Shown here: positions 1 through 6,469 of the stretch, in pieces | Position numbering within the stretch: position 1 is the stretch's first letter | Layout of the letters: each line of letters starts with the position of its first letter | Origin: Alphaproteobacteria bacterium UBA6189 | Lineage (GTDB): Bacteria > Pseudomonadota > Alphaproteobacteria > Rickettsiales > UBA3002 | Assembly: GCA_002422745.1 (NCBI GenBank) | Contig: DITH01000117.1 | Span: 1-10,633, forward strand | DNA: 10,633 nt | Reading direction: 5' to 3' | Notes under the pieces: generated by a model | Told to the model about the DNA's origin: nothing | Databases searched by the model: none | The model's input: the letters and a program-made list of their open reading frames with translations, nothing else | Translations under genes and position numbers: made by a program

Positions 1-1
1 C

Positions 2-541
2 GCCAAGGATGTCGACGGGTTCCACGTCGTCAATGCCGGTAAACTCGCCGTCGGACAGGATGGGCTGGTGCCCTGCACCCCCTTAGGCTGCCTCTTATTA
101 TTAAAAAACCAGATGGGCAGCCTTGCCGGTAAACACGCGGTCATAATCGGCCGCAGCAATATCGTCGGCAAGCCGATGGCCCAGCTGTTGCTGAAGGAAA
201 GCTGCACCGTCACCATCTGCCATTCCCGCACCGCCGATCTGCCTGCCGAAACGCGACGGGCGGATATTCTGGTCGCCGCCATCGGCAAACCGGAATTTGT
301 GAAAGGCGAGTGGGTCAAACCCGGCGCGGTGATAATCGATGTGGGCATAAATCGCATCGCCAGTAACGACGGCAAAACCAGGCTCGTCGGCGATGTAGAC
401 TACGCCGATGCCGCCGCCACAGCTGGCGCCATTACCCCCGTGCCCGGCGGCGTAGGGCCGATGACCATCGCCTGCCTGCTGCGCAACACGTTGCAGGCCG
501 CATGTGCGATTAAAGGCTGCGCGTTCCCGCTGGATCAATAA
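2..541 (+). CDS. folD: Bifunctional methylenetetrahydrofolate dehydrogenase / methenyltetrahydrofolate cyclohydrolase FolD (5'-truncated by window edge)
   Basis: FolD interconverts 5,10-methylene-, 5,10-methenyl- and 10-formyl-tetrahydrofolate with NADP+ in the cytosol, supplying one-carbon units for purines and initiator tRNA. The frame is open from base 2 and gives 179 residues before TAA. Seen in order: KDVDGFH (fragment residues 2-8), PCTPLG (24-29), the dinucleotide-binding GRSNIVGKP (50-58), the stretch DVGINR, and the FolD signature [10 protein letters not shown] (146-155). The family is usually about 285-300 aa, so roughly 105-120 N-terminal residues, including the catalytic lysine region, lie outside the window. 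The Pro that often follows FH in the first motif is Val here. A GTG at 68 could be mistaken for a start, but similarity continues upstream of it. The last 32 bases overlap the convergent gene on the other strand. No terminator is visible after the stop. Confidence 0.95.
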   Translation, partial: AKDVDGFHVVNAGKLAVGQDGLVPCTPLGCLLLLKNQMGSLAGKHAVIIGRSNIVGKPMAQLLLKESCTVTICHSRTADLPAETRRADILVAAIGKPEFVKGEWVKPGAVIIDVGINRIASNDGKTRLVGDVDYADAAATAGAITPVPGGVGPMTIACLLRNTLQAACAIKGCAFPLDQ

Positions 542-1727
542 ATCCGCGCTCACTTACCATTTCAGCTTCTTTATGCCGGGCAAGGCGATGATGATGCTGT
601 TGGCGCGTTGCGGGGGTGGTAAAACTTAGCTGGTGTCCGTCGCCGATTCCCGGCTCTCGTAGCACGGCATTATTCATCGCATTAATCAGCACTTCGCCCA
701 AGGCGTGGTTCCCGTGCAGGAAGGTGCGAAAATCATGGACGATCGGAGTATTATTCTGCCGCGCTTCATCTTGGGTGAGCACCCGGCAGATTTCGCGTCC
801 GTCATGCGTGCGCTCCATCCAGCGGATTTCCTTGTCCGGTAAGACCGCGTGTACACTATAGCCGCTGGGGCATGTGCGAAAGATCGGTTTCGGCATAACC
901 CCTTTTTTTCGCCGCGCATCCACTTGCTGTGCAACTTCTGCCATGACCTCGGGCGTAGCGCGGTCCACGCCCAATTGCTCCATGACCTTGCTAACCCTTT
1001 GATAGCCGCATATTTTCAGTAATTGCCGAGGATCCGCCTCCTCTGGCTTATCCCGCGCGATACTCTGCAACGCTGCCGTATCGTTGGTGCCGACAAAATA
1101 ATAATGGGTAAAATTGGGGGCTGCATAATCGGTGCGGGCGATGTTAGCGACCGAGATGGCCACCACCTCTTTCATCGTACTGGCAATGGCCGTTTCGTCC
1201 CATCCGGCCGCACGCAGCCGGTAGGCGAGGGTGTCGGCAATGTGCTGCAGCATTACCGAGCCATAACTATGACCGCATAGGGTGAGTGTATTTAAACGTT
1301 CCGTAAGCTGCGGTGGCGTGAGGTCGCTGAATGTTTCTCCATCCTGCAACAATAGCGGCTCGATGGCAGCAAGCCCCTCTTTGCCCCGTTTGGTGGGAAG
1401 AAAATGGGGGTCATCGCGTCCATGCATGTAGTGCACCCGCTTGCCGTGCGACTGCGACTGTTGCATCTCATAAAAACTCTCGGGATAGAGAAAAACGTAA
1501 ATATCGATCGGGGTATCGCCAGAGCGGCTGCTCGCCAAAGCCTGCTCCATGTACTTGATACTACCTGCTATTTTTGCTTCGCCGCCAAGCGCCTTAGCGG
1601 TGATATCGAGCCCGGCTCCGGGGAAGAGTACTACCCTACGCCGCCCAGGCTGGTAACACAACTCATCGCGCCGCTGAACGGAGTGAATCTCCGGATGGTC
1701 GCCCGACCGATCTAATTTATATAGCAT
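510..1727 (-). CDS. Unknown protein with serine-hydrolase (alpha/beta-hydrolase-like) nucleophile elbow
   Basis: 405 aa; I do not recognise the family. Seen: an early beta-strand plus glycine turn, [10 protein letters not shown] (residues 29-38), like the oxyanion-hole strand of alpha/beta hydrolases. A textbook GxSxG elbow follows at 152-156 (GHSYG, Ser154) after the hydrophobic strand LNTLTLC. A later strand ending in GTND (213-216) could carry the acid, and His331, His338 or His341 could be the catalytic base. The triad assignment is inference. No signal peptide or membrane segment is visible, so it is probably cytosolic unless exported another way. ATG 1725-1727 is the only start that keeps the first strand, but no good Shine-Dalgarno precedes it. 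Codons such as CTA, TTA, GTA and AGG appear near the start and are less common in the fab genes, which suggests a different history. A PhoB-box-like site lies 22 bases upstream. An esterase, lipase or phospholipase is plausible; the substrate is unknown. Confidence 0.8.
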   Translation of the reverse strand: MLYKLDRSGDHPEIHSVQRRDELCYQPGRRRVVLFPGAGLDITAKALGGEAKIAGSIKYMEQALASSRSGDTPIDIYVFLYPESFYEMQQSQSHGKRVHYMHGRDDPHFLPTKRGKEGLAAIEPLLLQDGETFSDLTPPQLTERLNTLTLCGHSYGSVMLQHIADTLAYRLRAAGWDETAIASTMKEVVAISVANIARTDYAAPNFTHYYFVGTNDTAALQSIARDKPEEADPRQLLKICGYQRVSKVMEQLGVDRATPEVMAEVAQQVDARRKKGVMPKPIFRTCPSGYSVHAVLPDKEIRWMERTHDGREICRVLTQDEARQNNTPIVHDFRTFLHGNHALGEVLINAMNNAVLREPGIGDGHQLSFTTPATRQQHHHRLARHKEAEMVSERGFIDPAGTRSL

Positions 1728-1749
1728 GGCCGTATGCTAACCGATGGGC

Positions 1750-1767
1750 ATGACAGTTTCATGACGC
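1750..1767 (-). promoter_or_regulatory. Candidate PhoB box upstream of the serine-hydrolase gene
   Basis: On the minus strand the site reads GCGTCAT-GAAA-CTGTCAT. This is two heptamers 11 bp apart, matching the known Pho-box layout (CTGTCAT, 4-bp spacer, CTGTCAT): the second repeat is perfect and the first has two mismatches. It points toward the gene starting at 1727. Ten bases past the box is TAGCAT (1739-1734), a 4/6 match to a -10 element, and Pho boxes normally replace the -35 at about this distance. The same motif occurs at 9972-9989 in front of another unknown gene. PhoB control is inferred. Confidence 0.55.
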
Positions 1768-1772
1768 CGCAC

Positions 1773-1808
1773 AAAAAAGGGCGCTTCCCGAAAGAAGCGC
1801 CCTCACTT
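1773..1808 (-). terminator. Rho-independent terminator of the OmpA-family gene
   Basis: A perfect 9-bp GC-rich stem (1779-1787 with 1794-1802) closes a 6-base loop (1788-1793). On the minus strand it is followed at once by six T residues (bases 1778-1773). It lies 24 bases past the stop codon of the OmpA-domain gene, so it ends that transcript. It also insulates the downstream hydrolase gene and its candidate Pho box from read-through. A T-rich stretch also follows on the plus strand (tcacttttt), but no plus-strand gene ends here. Confidence 0.9.
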
Positions 1809-1826
1809 TTTGGCTATAAACCGGTA

Positions 1827-2363
1827 TTAGTTGACGATTTCAACTTCTACGCGGCGGTCGCGCCACAGGCAGGCTTTCAGCTCGTTGCCGGTCACGCCAG
1901 TGCATTCCGACTTCGACGAGGTTTCGCCCAGGCCACGCACTTCAGCGTTGCCCGATACCACGATGCCTTTGCTCGACAGGTAGCTGGAAACAGCGGCAGC
2001 ACGGCGCTGCGACAGGTTAACGTTGTAACCGGTGGTGCCGATTTTATCAGCGAAGCCAACGATTTTCACCGAACGCACATTGCGGCTGTTCAGGGCGCCG
2101 GCCAGCGTATCGAGCTTGGCTTTAGCGGCCGGGGTCAGCATGGCGCTATCGAAATCGAAATACACGGTGCGCAGTTCGTAATCTGCACCGCCGCACTCAC
2201 TTGCGCCGTCCCAACGGGTCAGAACGCATTCACCGTTGGTCGAATGCACCACGTCGCCGCTGGTGTCGTGAACTACTTTTTTATGGGTTTGTGCTTGTGC
2301 CGATGCAGCGATGGCAAGAGTGCCGGCAGCTGCCAGGATCGTCGAGATTTTGATATGTTTCAT
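1827..2363 (-). CDS. OmpA-family peptidoglycan-binding protein with signal peptide
   Basis: 178 aa. The start is ATG 2361-2363, preceded by AAGGGA. It begins a classic signal peptide: MKHIK, a hydrophobic core, and cleavage probably after ASAQA near residue 24. An in-frame ATG 14 codons upstream would spoil this and was rejected. A short linker with two cysteines (C46, C57; NGEC...SECGG) is followed by the OmpA C-terminal domain from about residue 66: FDFDS (70-73), GFADKIG, LSQRRA, RGLGE and RRVEVEI. D106 and R121 have the same spacing as the E. coli OmpA residues that grip diaminopimelate (D271/R286). Further cysteines at 154 and 165 may form a second disulfide. There is no room for an eight-strand barrel and no lipobox, so it is probably a periplasmic or outer-membrane-associated wall-binding protein. 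It is divergent from msrB and ends at a strong terminator. Confidence 0.93.
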   Translation of the reverse strand: MKHIKISTILAAAGTLAIAASAQAQTHKKVVHDTSGDVVHSTNGECVLTRWDGASECGGADYELRTVYFDFDSAMLTPAAKAKLDTLAGALNSRNVRSVKIVGFADKIGTTGYNVNLSQRRAAAVSSYLSSKGIVVSGNAEVRGLGETSSKSECTGVTGNELKACLWRDRRVEVEIVN

Positions 2364-2381
2364 GGTCTTTTCCCTTGAGAA

Positions 2382-2447
2382 ATGTCTGACGTTGATACCG
2401 TACACCGCCCATCTTGCGACAGCGATGCATCGGCACTATGTCTGACG
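2382..2447. repeat. Direct repeats flanking a palindrome between the OmpA-family gene and msrB
   Basis: The ten bases ATGTCTGACG occur exactly at 2382-2391 and 2438-2447. Between them, at 2423-2432, lies the perfect 10-bp palindrome CGATGCATCG. All sit in the roughly 200-bp divergent region between the OmpA-family gene and msrB, the usual place for operators. The repeats read CGTCAGACAT in the OmpA-gene direction. No regulator family is recognised, and a chance origin cannot be excluded. Confidence 0.4.
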
Positions 2448-2454
2448 AAAGCAA

Positions 2455-2460
2455 TATAAG
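2455..2460 (+). promoter_or_regulatory. Possible -10 element for msrB
   Basis: TATAAG is a 5/6 match to a sigma-70 -10 box and lies about 106 bases upstream of the msrB start. No convincing -35 is found 16-18 bp upstream, so the assignment is weak. If real, the msrB leader is about 100 nt long. Confidence 0.25.
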
Positions 2461-2565
2461 GATGCAATGAATGTTTGCCCTCATCTGGGCCCAACCCACT
2501 TTCCCAAGCCACCTGTTGCAACTTTGCATCAGTTCTGTGGCAGCTTACCGGGGCAGGAGAAACAA

Positions 2566-2964
2566 ATGACTGATAATATTACTAAAAAATCCATTTTGTC
2601 GGATGCGCAACTGTCGCCCGAACTCTATGCCATTGCCCGCCGCAAAGGCACCGAACCGCCTTTCAGTGGGGCTTACCTGCATGACGACCGCGCCGGGGCC
2701 TATCTGTGCGCCTGCTGCGGCAATCCCCTATTCGACGCGGCGGATAAGTTCGATTCGGGCTCGGGCTGGCCCAGCTTTGTCCAACCCGCCGAGAATGATT
2801 CGGTAGCGGAACAAACGGATCAGTCGCACGGCATGGTGCGGACCGAAGTCACCTGCCAGCATTGCGGGGCGCATCTGGGCCATGTTTTCCCGGACGGCCC
2901 GGCCCCTACCGGCCTACGCTATTGTATTAACTCGATTTCGTTAAAGCACGCCGCCGATATGTAA
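2566..2964 (+). CDS. msrB: Peptide-methionine (R)-S-oxide reductase MsrB
   Basis: MsrB reduces the R-epimer of methionine sulfoxide in proteins with thioredoxin as electron donor. The 132-aa product is the usual single-domain length. Seen: substrate-side motif GSGWPSF (65-71), zinc-binding pairs C48/C51 and C97/C100, GHVFPDGP (105-112), and the catalytic cysteine C120 in RYCINS. An extra cysteine, C50, lies inside the first zinc pair. The position before GWPSF is Ser, where some relatives have Cys, so the recycling cysteine may differ. The start is ATG 2566-2568 because AGGAGA stands five bases upstream. The frame stays open to 2467, but that 33-residue extension lacks family similarity. The gene is divergent from the OmpA-family gene and ends 17 bases from the convergent mltG. 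No terminator is visible. Confidence 0.96.
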   Translation: MTDNITKKSILSDAQLSPELYAIARRKGTEPPFSGAYLHDDRAGAYLCACCGNPLFDAADKFDSGSGWPSFVQPAENDSVAEQTDQSHGMVRTEVTCQHCGAHLGHVFPDGPAPTGLRYCINSISLKHAADM

Positions 2965-2981
2965 ATCCCCAAGCGGGACGG

Positions 2982-3956
2982 CTACTGGCCCTCACGACGC
3001 TTCGCCCGTTGCACGGCGCGATAGGCCCGCACATTCTGTTCATGCTCAGCATGGGTTCTGGCGAACCGGTGGCCGCCATCCCCCGTCGCCACGAAATAGA
3101 GCGCCTCGGTTTCGGCCGGACGCATGACGGCCTCGAGGGAATCACGGCCCGGATTGCAGATCGGCCCGGGCGGCAATCCGTCACGGGTATAGGTATTGTA
3201 GGGGCTATCGCGCGCCAGATCCTTTAAGGTCAGCATCCGTTGCATCCCCGCCGGGGCGATGCCATACGCCACGGTGGGGTCGGATTGCAGCCGCATGGGA
3301 ATGCGCAAGCGGTTCAGATACACCCCCGCCACCAGGGGCCGCTCGTCGGCAATGCCCGTTTCCTCCTCCACGATCGAGGCCAGGATCAGCGCTTCCTCGG
3401 GCGTTGCAATCGGCAGGTCGGCTTGGCGCATTTCCCACGCGCGGGCCAGCTCATCGCGCATCCGCGCCTGCATCCGACCGATCAGGGCGCTGCGCGCTTC
3501 CTCGCGTTGAAAGCTCCAGGTGTCGGGGAATAACGAACCTTCGGGAATATGGGCAGGAAGCTCACCGCTTAGCAACGGTTCAGCCAATAACCGCGCCTTG
3601 ATTTGCGCTACGGTAAACCCTTCCGGAATCGTCACCGCATGCACCACCACGTTGCCGGCCGCCATGGCATCGAGCAGATCGCCAGCGCTCATGCCCGGTG
3701 TCACGGCATATTCACCAGCCTTCAGGCGACGCATATCCCCGCTCACCACCAACGGCAGGGCAATCGTCCAGGGCGGGGGGATGAGCCCTTCGCCATGCAG
3801 CTGGCGCAAAATCGCCAGCGTGCCGGTGCCGGGCGCAATTACCACCGCCTGCGCCGCTTGCGCCATGGGGCGATGCCACTGGTAAAAACTAAAGGCCACG
3901 CCGATTGCGCCCCCGGCAAGCACAAGTAATAGGATGGTCGACATGATGGCGCGCAT
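2982..3956 (-). CDS. mltG: Endolytic murein transglycosylase MltG (YceG family)
   Basis: MltG is an inner-membrane lytic transglycosylase that cuts nascent glycan strands and is thought to end their polymerisation. The product is 324 aa, normal for the family. It has a short cytosolic N-terminus, one membrane segment (about residues 5-25), a LysM-like region (about 36-110) and the YceG catalytic domain. Seen: IPEGFT (110-115), SLFPDTW (141-147), LASIVEEET (192-200) with E197 at the place of the E. coli catalytic Glu218, GVYLNRL (211-217), LQSDPTVAYG (223-232), and SPYNTYTRDGLPPGPICNPG (251-270). The start ATG is preceded by AGAGGAA with about seven bases of spacing; Met5 is a less likely start. 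mltG directly after fabF is common in Alphaproteobacteria, but here an unknown gene lies between them. Confidence 0.95.
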   Translation of the reverse strand: MRAIMSTILLLVLAGGAIGVAFSFYQWHRPMAQAAQAVVIAPGTGTLAILRQLHGEGLIPPPWTIALPLVVSGDMRRLKAGEYAVTPGMSAGDLLDAMAAGNVVVHAVTIPEGFTVAQIKARLLAEPLLSGELPAHIPEGSLFPDTWSFQREEARSALIGRMQARMRDELARAWEMRQADLPIATPEEALILASIVEEETGIADERPLVAGVYLNRLRIPMRLQSDPTVAYGIAPAGMQRMLTLKDLARDSPYNTYTRDGLPPGPICNPGRDSLEAVMRPAETEALYFVATGDGGHRFARTHAEHEQNVRAYRAVQRAKRREGQ

Positions 3957-3966
3957 GGCAGGTTCC

Positions 3967-3991
3967 TCTCGCCTCCTTTAGTAGGGCGAGA
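3967..3991 (-). other. Hairpin at the mltG ribosome-binding site
   Basis: A perfect 7-bp stem (3967-3973 with 3985-3991, 11-base loop) sits in the 73-nt gap before mltG. On the minus strand its 3' arm ends in gaga, overlapping the start of the mltG Shine-Dalgarno (AGAGGAA). No T-run follows, so it is not a terminator. It could lower mltG translation. Confidence 0.35.
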
Positions 3992-4029
3992 AGCATCCTG
4001 TTGCCAAGCATTTCGATACCGAAAAAAAT

Positions 4030-4566
4030 CTAGCCGCGTCCGGTCGCCGATGCAGGAGCATCGACGGATCTCGCCCGCGTGAAGGCCTGGGTGATATCCA
4101 TCAGATCCTGCGTGAACAGAATGGGACTGGTCGCCCCCATATAGGATTGCCAGGCCGCGACATACTCCTCCGCGATATCGGCAATGCCATGCCAGCCATG
4201 CTGGAGCAGAGTCTCTGCCACGGCTTGTCCGTCGCGTTTTGCGGCGCTCGTTACCGCTTCGCGCAGATGCTGTAGCTGGTGATGGCCGCCGATCGGCCCC
4301 TGCTCGCCTTCCTCATACAGCCGCTCGCATTGCTGGGCAAGTCGCTGGGCCAGCGCATCGAGATCGATCTCACGCACCTCGCCTTCCGGCAGCTTGGCGA
4401 AAAACGGCGCGGCATTTCGTGGTTCGTCCTTATCCCACAGGCATCTCAACACACGTCGACCCTCCTGATTGCGGAATCGTTTGGTATCGCTGATACCGTG
4501 AAACGTAACCGGCACGGTTTCCCCGTCTGCCGTAACATGGACATGCTGTTCGTGATAATGGCTCAT
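4030..4566 (-). CDS. Hypothetical protein between fabF and mltG
   Basis: 178 aa; family not recognised. The start is ATG 4564-4566 with an excellent GGAGG five bases upstream. The longer frame would begin at a TTG that overlaps this site. The N-terminus is histidine-rich (His3, 5, 8, 10 in MSHYHEQHVHV), which might bind metal. Then come short strands up to about residue 57, two mainly helical charged stretches (about 68-88 and 96-125) with two further His clusters (95-100, 123-126), and a polar C-terminal tail. There is no signal peptide or membrane segment, so a cytosolic protein is likely. It shares strand with fabF (73 nt upstream) and mltG (73 nt downstream) and may be co-transcribed with them. 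The good ribosome-binding site and G/C-ending codons support a real gene. No function can be assigned. Confidence 0.8.
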   Translation of the reverse strand: MSHYHEQHVHVTADGETVPVTFHGISDTKRFRNQEGRRVLRCLWDKDEPRNAAPFFAKLPEGEVREIDLDALAQRLAQQCERLYEEGEQGPIGGHHQLQHLREAVTSAAKRDGQAVAETLLQHGWHGIADIAEEYVAAWQSYMGATSPILFTQDLMDITQAFTRARSVDAPASATGRG

Positions 4567-4639
4567 CGTCGCCTCCAAAGTGAATGATGGCGGCAGACTA
4601 CTCCGTTCGGCGATCCCAAACGTGAAGCTTTTATGAATA

Positions 4640-5896
4640 TTAGATGGCTTTGAAAATCAAGCTGGCGTTGGTACCGCCGAAGCCGAAGCTGTTCGACAGC
4701 GCGGCACGCACTTTTTTCTCTTTGGCGCGCAGCGGCACGAGATCCATCCCCGCGACCGATTCCGACGGATTGTCGAGATTCAGTGTCGGCGGCAGCACGC
4801 CGTGCTTCACCGCCATGATGCTGAAAATCGCTTCTACCGATCCTGCGCCGCCCAGCAAATGGCCAATGGCCGATTTGGTCGACGACATCGATACCGGCAC
4901 GCCATCGAACAGGCGGCGCACGGCCCCGGCCTCGATCTCGTCGCCCTTAGGCGTCGAGGTGCCGTGGGCATTGATATACCCGATATCGCTGGCATTGAGT
5001 CCGGCATCTGCCAGCGCCATCTGCATCGAGCGGAACCCGCCATCGCCGTCCTCCGATGGGCTGGTGATATGGTACGCGTCGCCGCTTAAGCCATAGCCGC
5101 CATATTCGGCGTAAATTTTTGCGCCACGGGCTTTCGCGTGCTCGTATTCCTCCAGCACCACAATGCCTGCACCCTCACCCATCACGAACCCGTCGCGGCC
5201 CTGGTCCCACGGACGCGAGGCGTTTTGTGGCGTCTCGTTATAGCTGGTAGACAGGGCGCGAGCCGCAGCGAAGCCGGCGAGCCCAAGGCGGCAGACGGTA
5301 GCTTCGGCCGAACCGGCAACCATCACATCGGCCGAGCCGTATTTAATCAACCGCGCCGCATCGCCAATCGCGTGCGCGCCGGTCGAACAGGCGGTGACAA
5401 CCGCGTGATTGGGACCTTTCAGCCCGTGCTTGATACTGACTTGGCCTGAGGCCAGGTTAATCAAACAGGCCGGGATAAAAAACGGCGAAATGCGGCGCGG
5501 GCCTTTTTCGTTCAGGATCCCCACCGCTTCTTCGATGGCCGGCAGACCGCCAATGCCCGAGCCGATCATAACCCCGGCGCGGTGGCGTTTTTCATCGCTC
5601 GACAGGTCGAGATTCGCGTCCTTGATCGCCTCATCGGCGGCGCCCATGGCATAATGGATGAACTCATCCATTTTCTTTTGTTCCTTGGGTTCGATAAATG
5701 CATCGGGATTGAATTCGCCGTCGGCCGTGCCCTTGGGCACTTGCCCGGCGATTTTCGCCGGCAGATCGTCGACATTGAAATGCGTTATGGCCCGAACGCC
5801 AGATTCACCGGCGATCAACCGTTTCCATACATGATCAACCCCAACGCCCAACGGCGAAACGATCCCCATACCAGTTACAACAACGCGGCGAGTCAT
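4640..5896 (-). CDS. fabF: 3-oxoacyl-[acyl-carrier-protein] synthase II FabF
   Basis: FabF (KAS II) condenses malonyl-ACP with acyl-ACP in each elongation round of fatty-acid synthesis, releasing CO2. The product is 418 aa, full length. It has the KAS fold and the Cys-His-His triad: C170 in VVTACSTGAH, H311 in NAHGTSTPKGD, and H346 in KSAIGHLLGG, together with the conserved K341. The N-terminus RRVVVTGMGIVSPLG and C-terminal SNSFGFGGTNASL are typical. The KAS II/FabF type, rather than FabB, fits both the length and the position after acpP. Start ATG 5894-5896 follows AGAGGG. The gene lies 85 nt downstream of acpP, and that gap contains a hairpin. Confidence 0.98.
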   Translation of the reverse strand: MTRRVVVTGMGIVSPLGVGVDHVWKRLIAGESGVRAITHFNVDDLPAKIAGQVPKGTADGEFNPDAFIEPKEQKKMDEFIHYAMGAADEAIKDANLDLSSDEKRHRAGVMIGSGIGGLPAIEEAVGILNEKGPRRISPFFIPACLINLASGQVSIKHGLKGPNHAVVTACSTGAHAIGDAARLIKYGSADVMVAGSAEATVCRLGLAGFAAARALSTSYNETPQNASRPWDQGRDGFVMGEGAGIVVLEEYEHAKARGAKIYAEYGGYGLSGDAYHITSPSEDGDGGFRSMQMALADAGLNASDIGYINAHGTSTPKGDEIEAGAVRRLFDGVPVSMSSTKSAIGHLLGGAGSVEAIFSIMAVKHGVLPPTLNLDNPSESVAGMDLVPLRAKEKKVRAALSNSFGFGGTNASLIFKAI

Positions 5897-5911
5897 AAAG
5901 ATCCCTCTTAA

Positions 5912-5943
5912 AACAGCACATCCCCGGAACCAGCCCGAGGATG
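5912..5943 (-). terminator. Hairpin between acpP and fabF (possible attenuator)
   Basis: Nine-base arms (5919-5927 and 5935-5943, one mismatch, 7-base loop) form a stem on the minus-strand transcript. After it come a few bases and a short T-run (tgctgtttt). This is weaker than a standard terminator. It could partly stop transcripts after acpP, making more ACP than FabF, or mark an mRNA processing end. Confidence 0.4.
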
Positions 5944-5981
5944 CGTTGCGACCATATTAAAAATCCGGCTCACGAGGTGAG

Positions 5982-6218
5982 TTAGTTGCTGTTCGCTTCG
6001 ATGAAGGCGATAGCATCTTTCACGGTGGTGATTTTCTCAGCGGCTTCGTCCGGGATTTCGACACCGAATTCTTCTTCGAACGCCATCACCAGCTCCACAG
6101 TGTCGAGCGAGTCGGCGCCGAGATCGTCGATGAAATTCGCTTCCGGGGTGACTTTTGCTTCTTCAACACCGAGATGCTCAACCACGATTTTCTTCACGCG
6201 GGCGGTAATATCAGACAT
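5982..6218 (-). CDS. acpP: Acyl carrier protein AcpP
   Basis: AcpP carries growing acyl chains on a 4'-phosphopantetheine arm and shuttles them between the Fab enzymes; it also feeds lipid A and lipoate synthesis. The product is 78 aa, acidic and four-helical. The modification site is Ser37 in [21 protein letters not shown], the diagnostic motif. Start ATG 6216-6218 is preceded by AGAGGAA. The gene usually follows fabG directly in a single operon. Here two opposite-strand genes separate them, so acpP-fabF must have its own promoter in the 251-nt region upstream. Confidence 0.98.
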   Translation of the reverse strand: MSDITARVKKIVVEHLGVEEAKVTPEANFIDDLGADSLDTVELVMAFEEEFGVEIPDEAAEKITTVKDAIAFIEANSN

Positions 6219-6269
6219 GATTTCCTCTTCGATTAGTTTTGTCTCGTTCAGGGATGGCTACCCCGGAAT

Positions 6270-6294
6270 GGGCGGCAAGTAGCACGAGCCGCCC
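6270..6294 (-). other. Perfect GC hairpin in the acpP leader region
   Basis: The arms gggcggc (6270-6276) and gccgccc (6288-6294) form a perfect 7-bp stem with an 11-base loop, 51 bases upstream of the acpP start. No T-run follows on either strand, so it is not a simple terminator. It may be a 5'-UTR structure of acpP, or an insulator between the divergent genes. Confidence 0.4.
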
Positions 6295-6469
6295 GGAAGG
6301 GAAAGAAAAATATGCACCACGCCCACCCACTGGGGATAAACAAACCGCTAAGGTTTTGATATAGTTATTTGGTTTGCGGGGCATGCCACCGCCGACGCGA
6401 TTTCGGCGGGGGGTGTTAAACCTTCGTTAAATATTTCCTGTTACGATCACGGAAAATGGTAGGTGCGCG
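6295..6469. promoter_or_regulatory. Divergent intergenic region, acpP (-) / unknown two-gene unit (+)
   Basis: This stretch must hold promoters for both directions. It contains an A/T-rich core (about 6351-6370) between the inverted hexamers caaacc (6341-6346) and ggtttg (6371-6376). A second hairpin follows, with a 7-bp stem (6389-6395 with 6403-6409). TTAAAT near 6426 could be a plus-strand -10. I found no complete -35/-10 pair on either strand, so the exact promoters stay open. Confidence 0.35.

Noticed and set aside
101..553. 150-codon open frame antisense to folD
   Set aside because: It lies fully over a recognised folD frame and its product has no family features; a shadow of G/C-rich coding sequence.
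2364..2405. Longer start for the OmpA-family gene (ATG at 2403-2405)
   Set aside because: It would add 14 residues before a canonical signal peptide and would place the AAGGGA ribosome-binding site inside the gene.
4011..4024. TTTCG-ATAC-CGAAA hairpin next to an A/T run
   Set aside because: On the minus strand the T-run precedes the stem rather than follows it, and the 5-bp stem is weak, so it is not a terminator for the gene ending at 4030.
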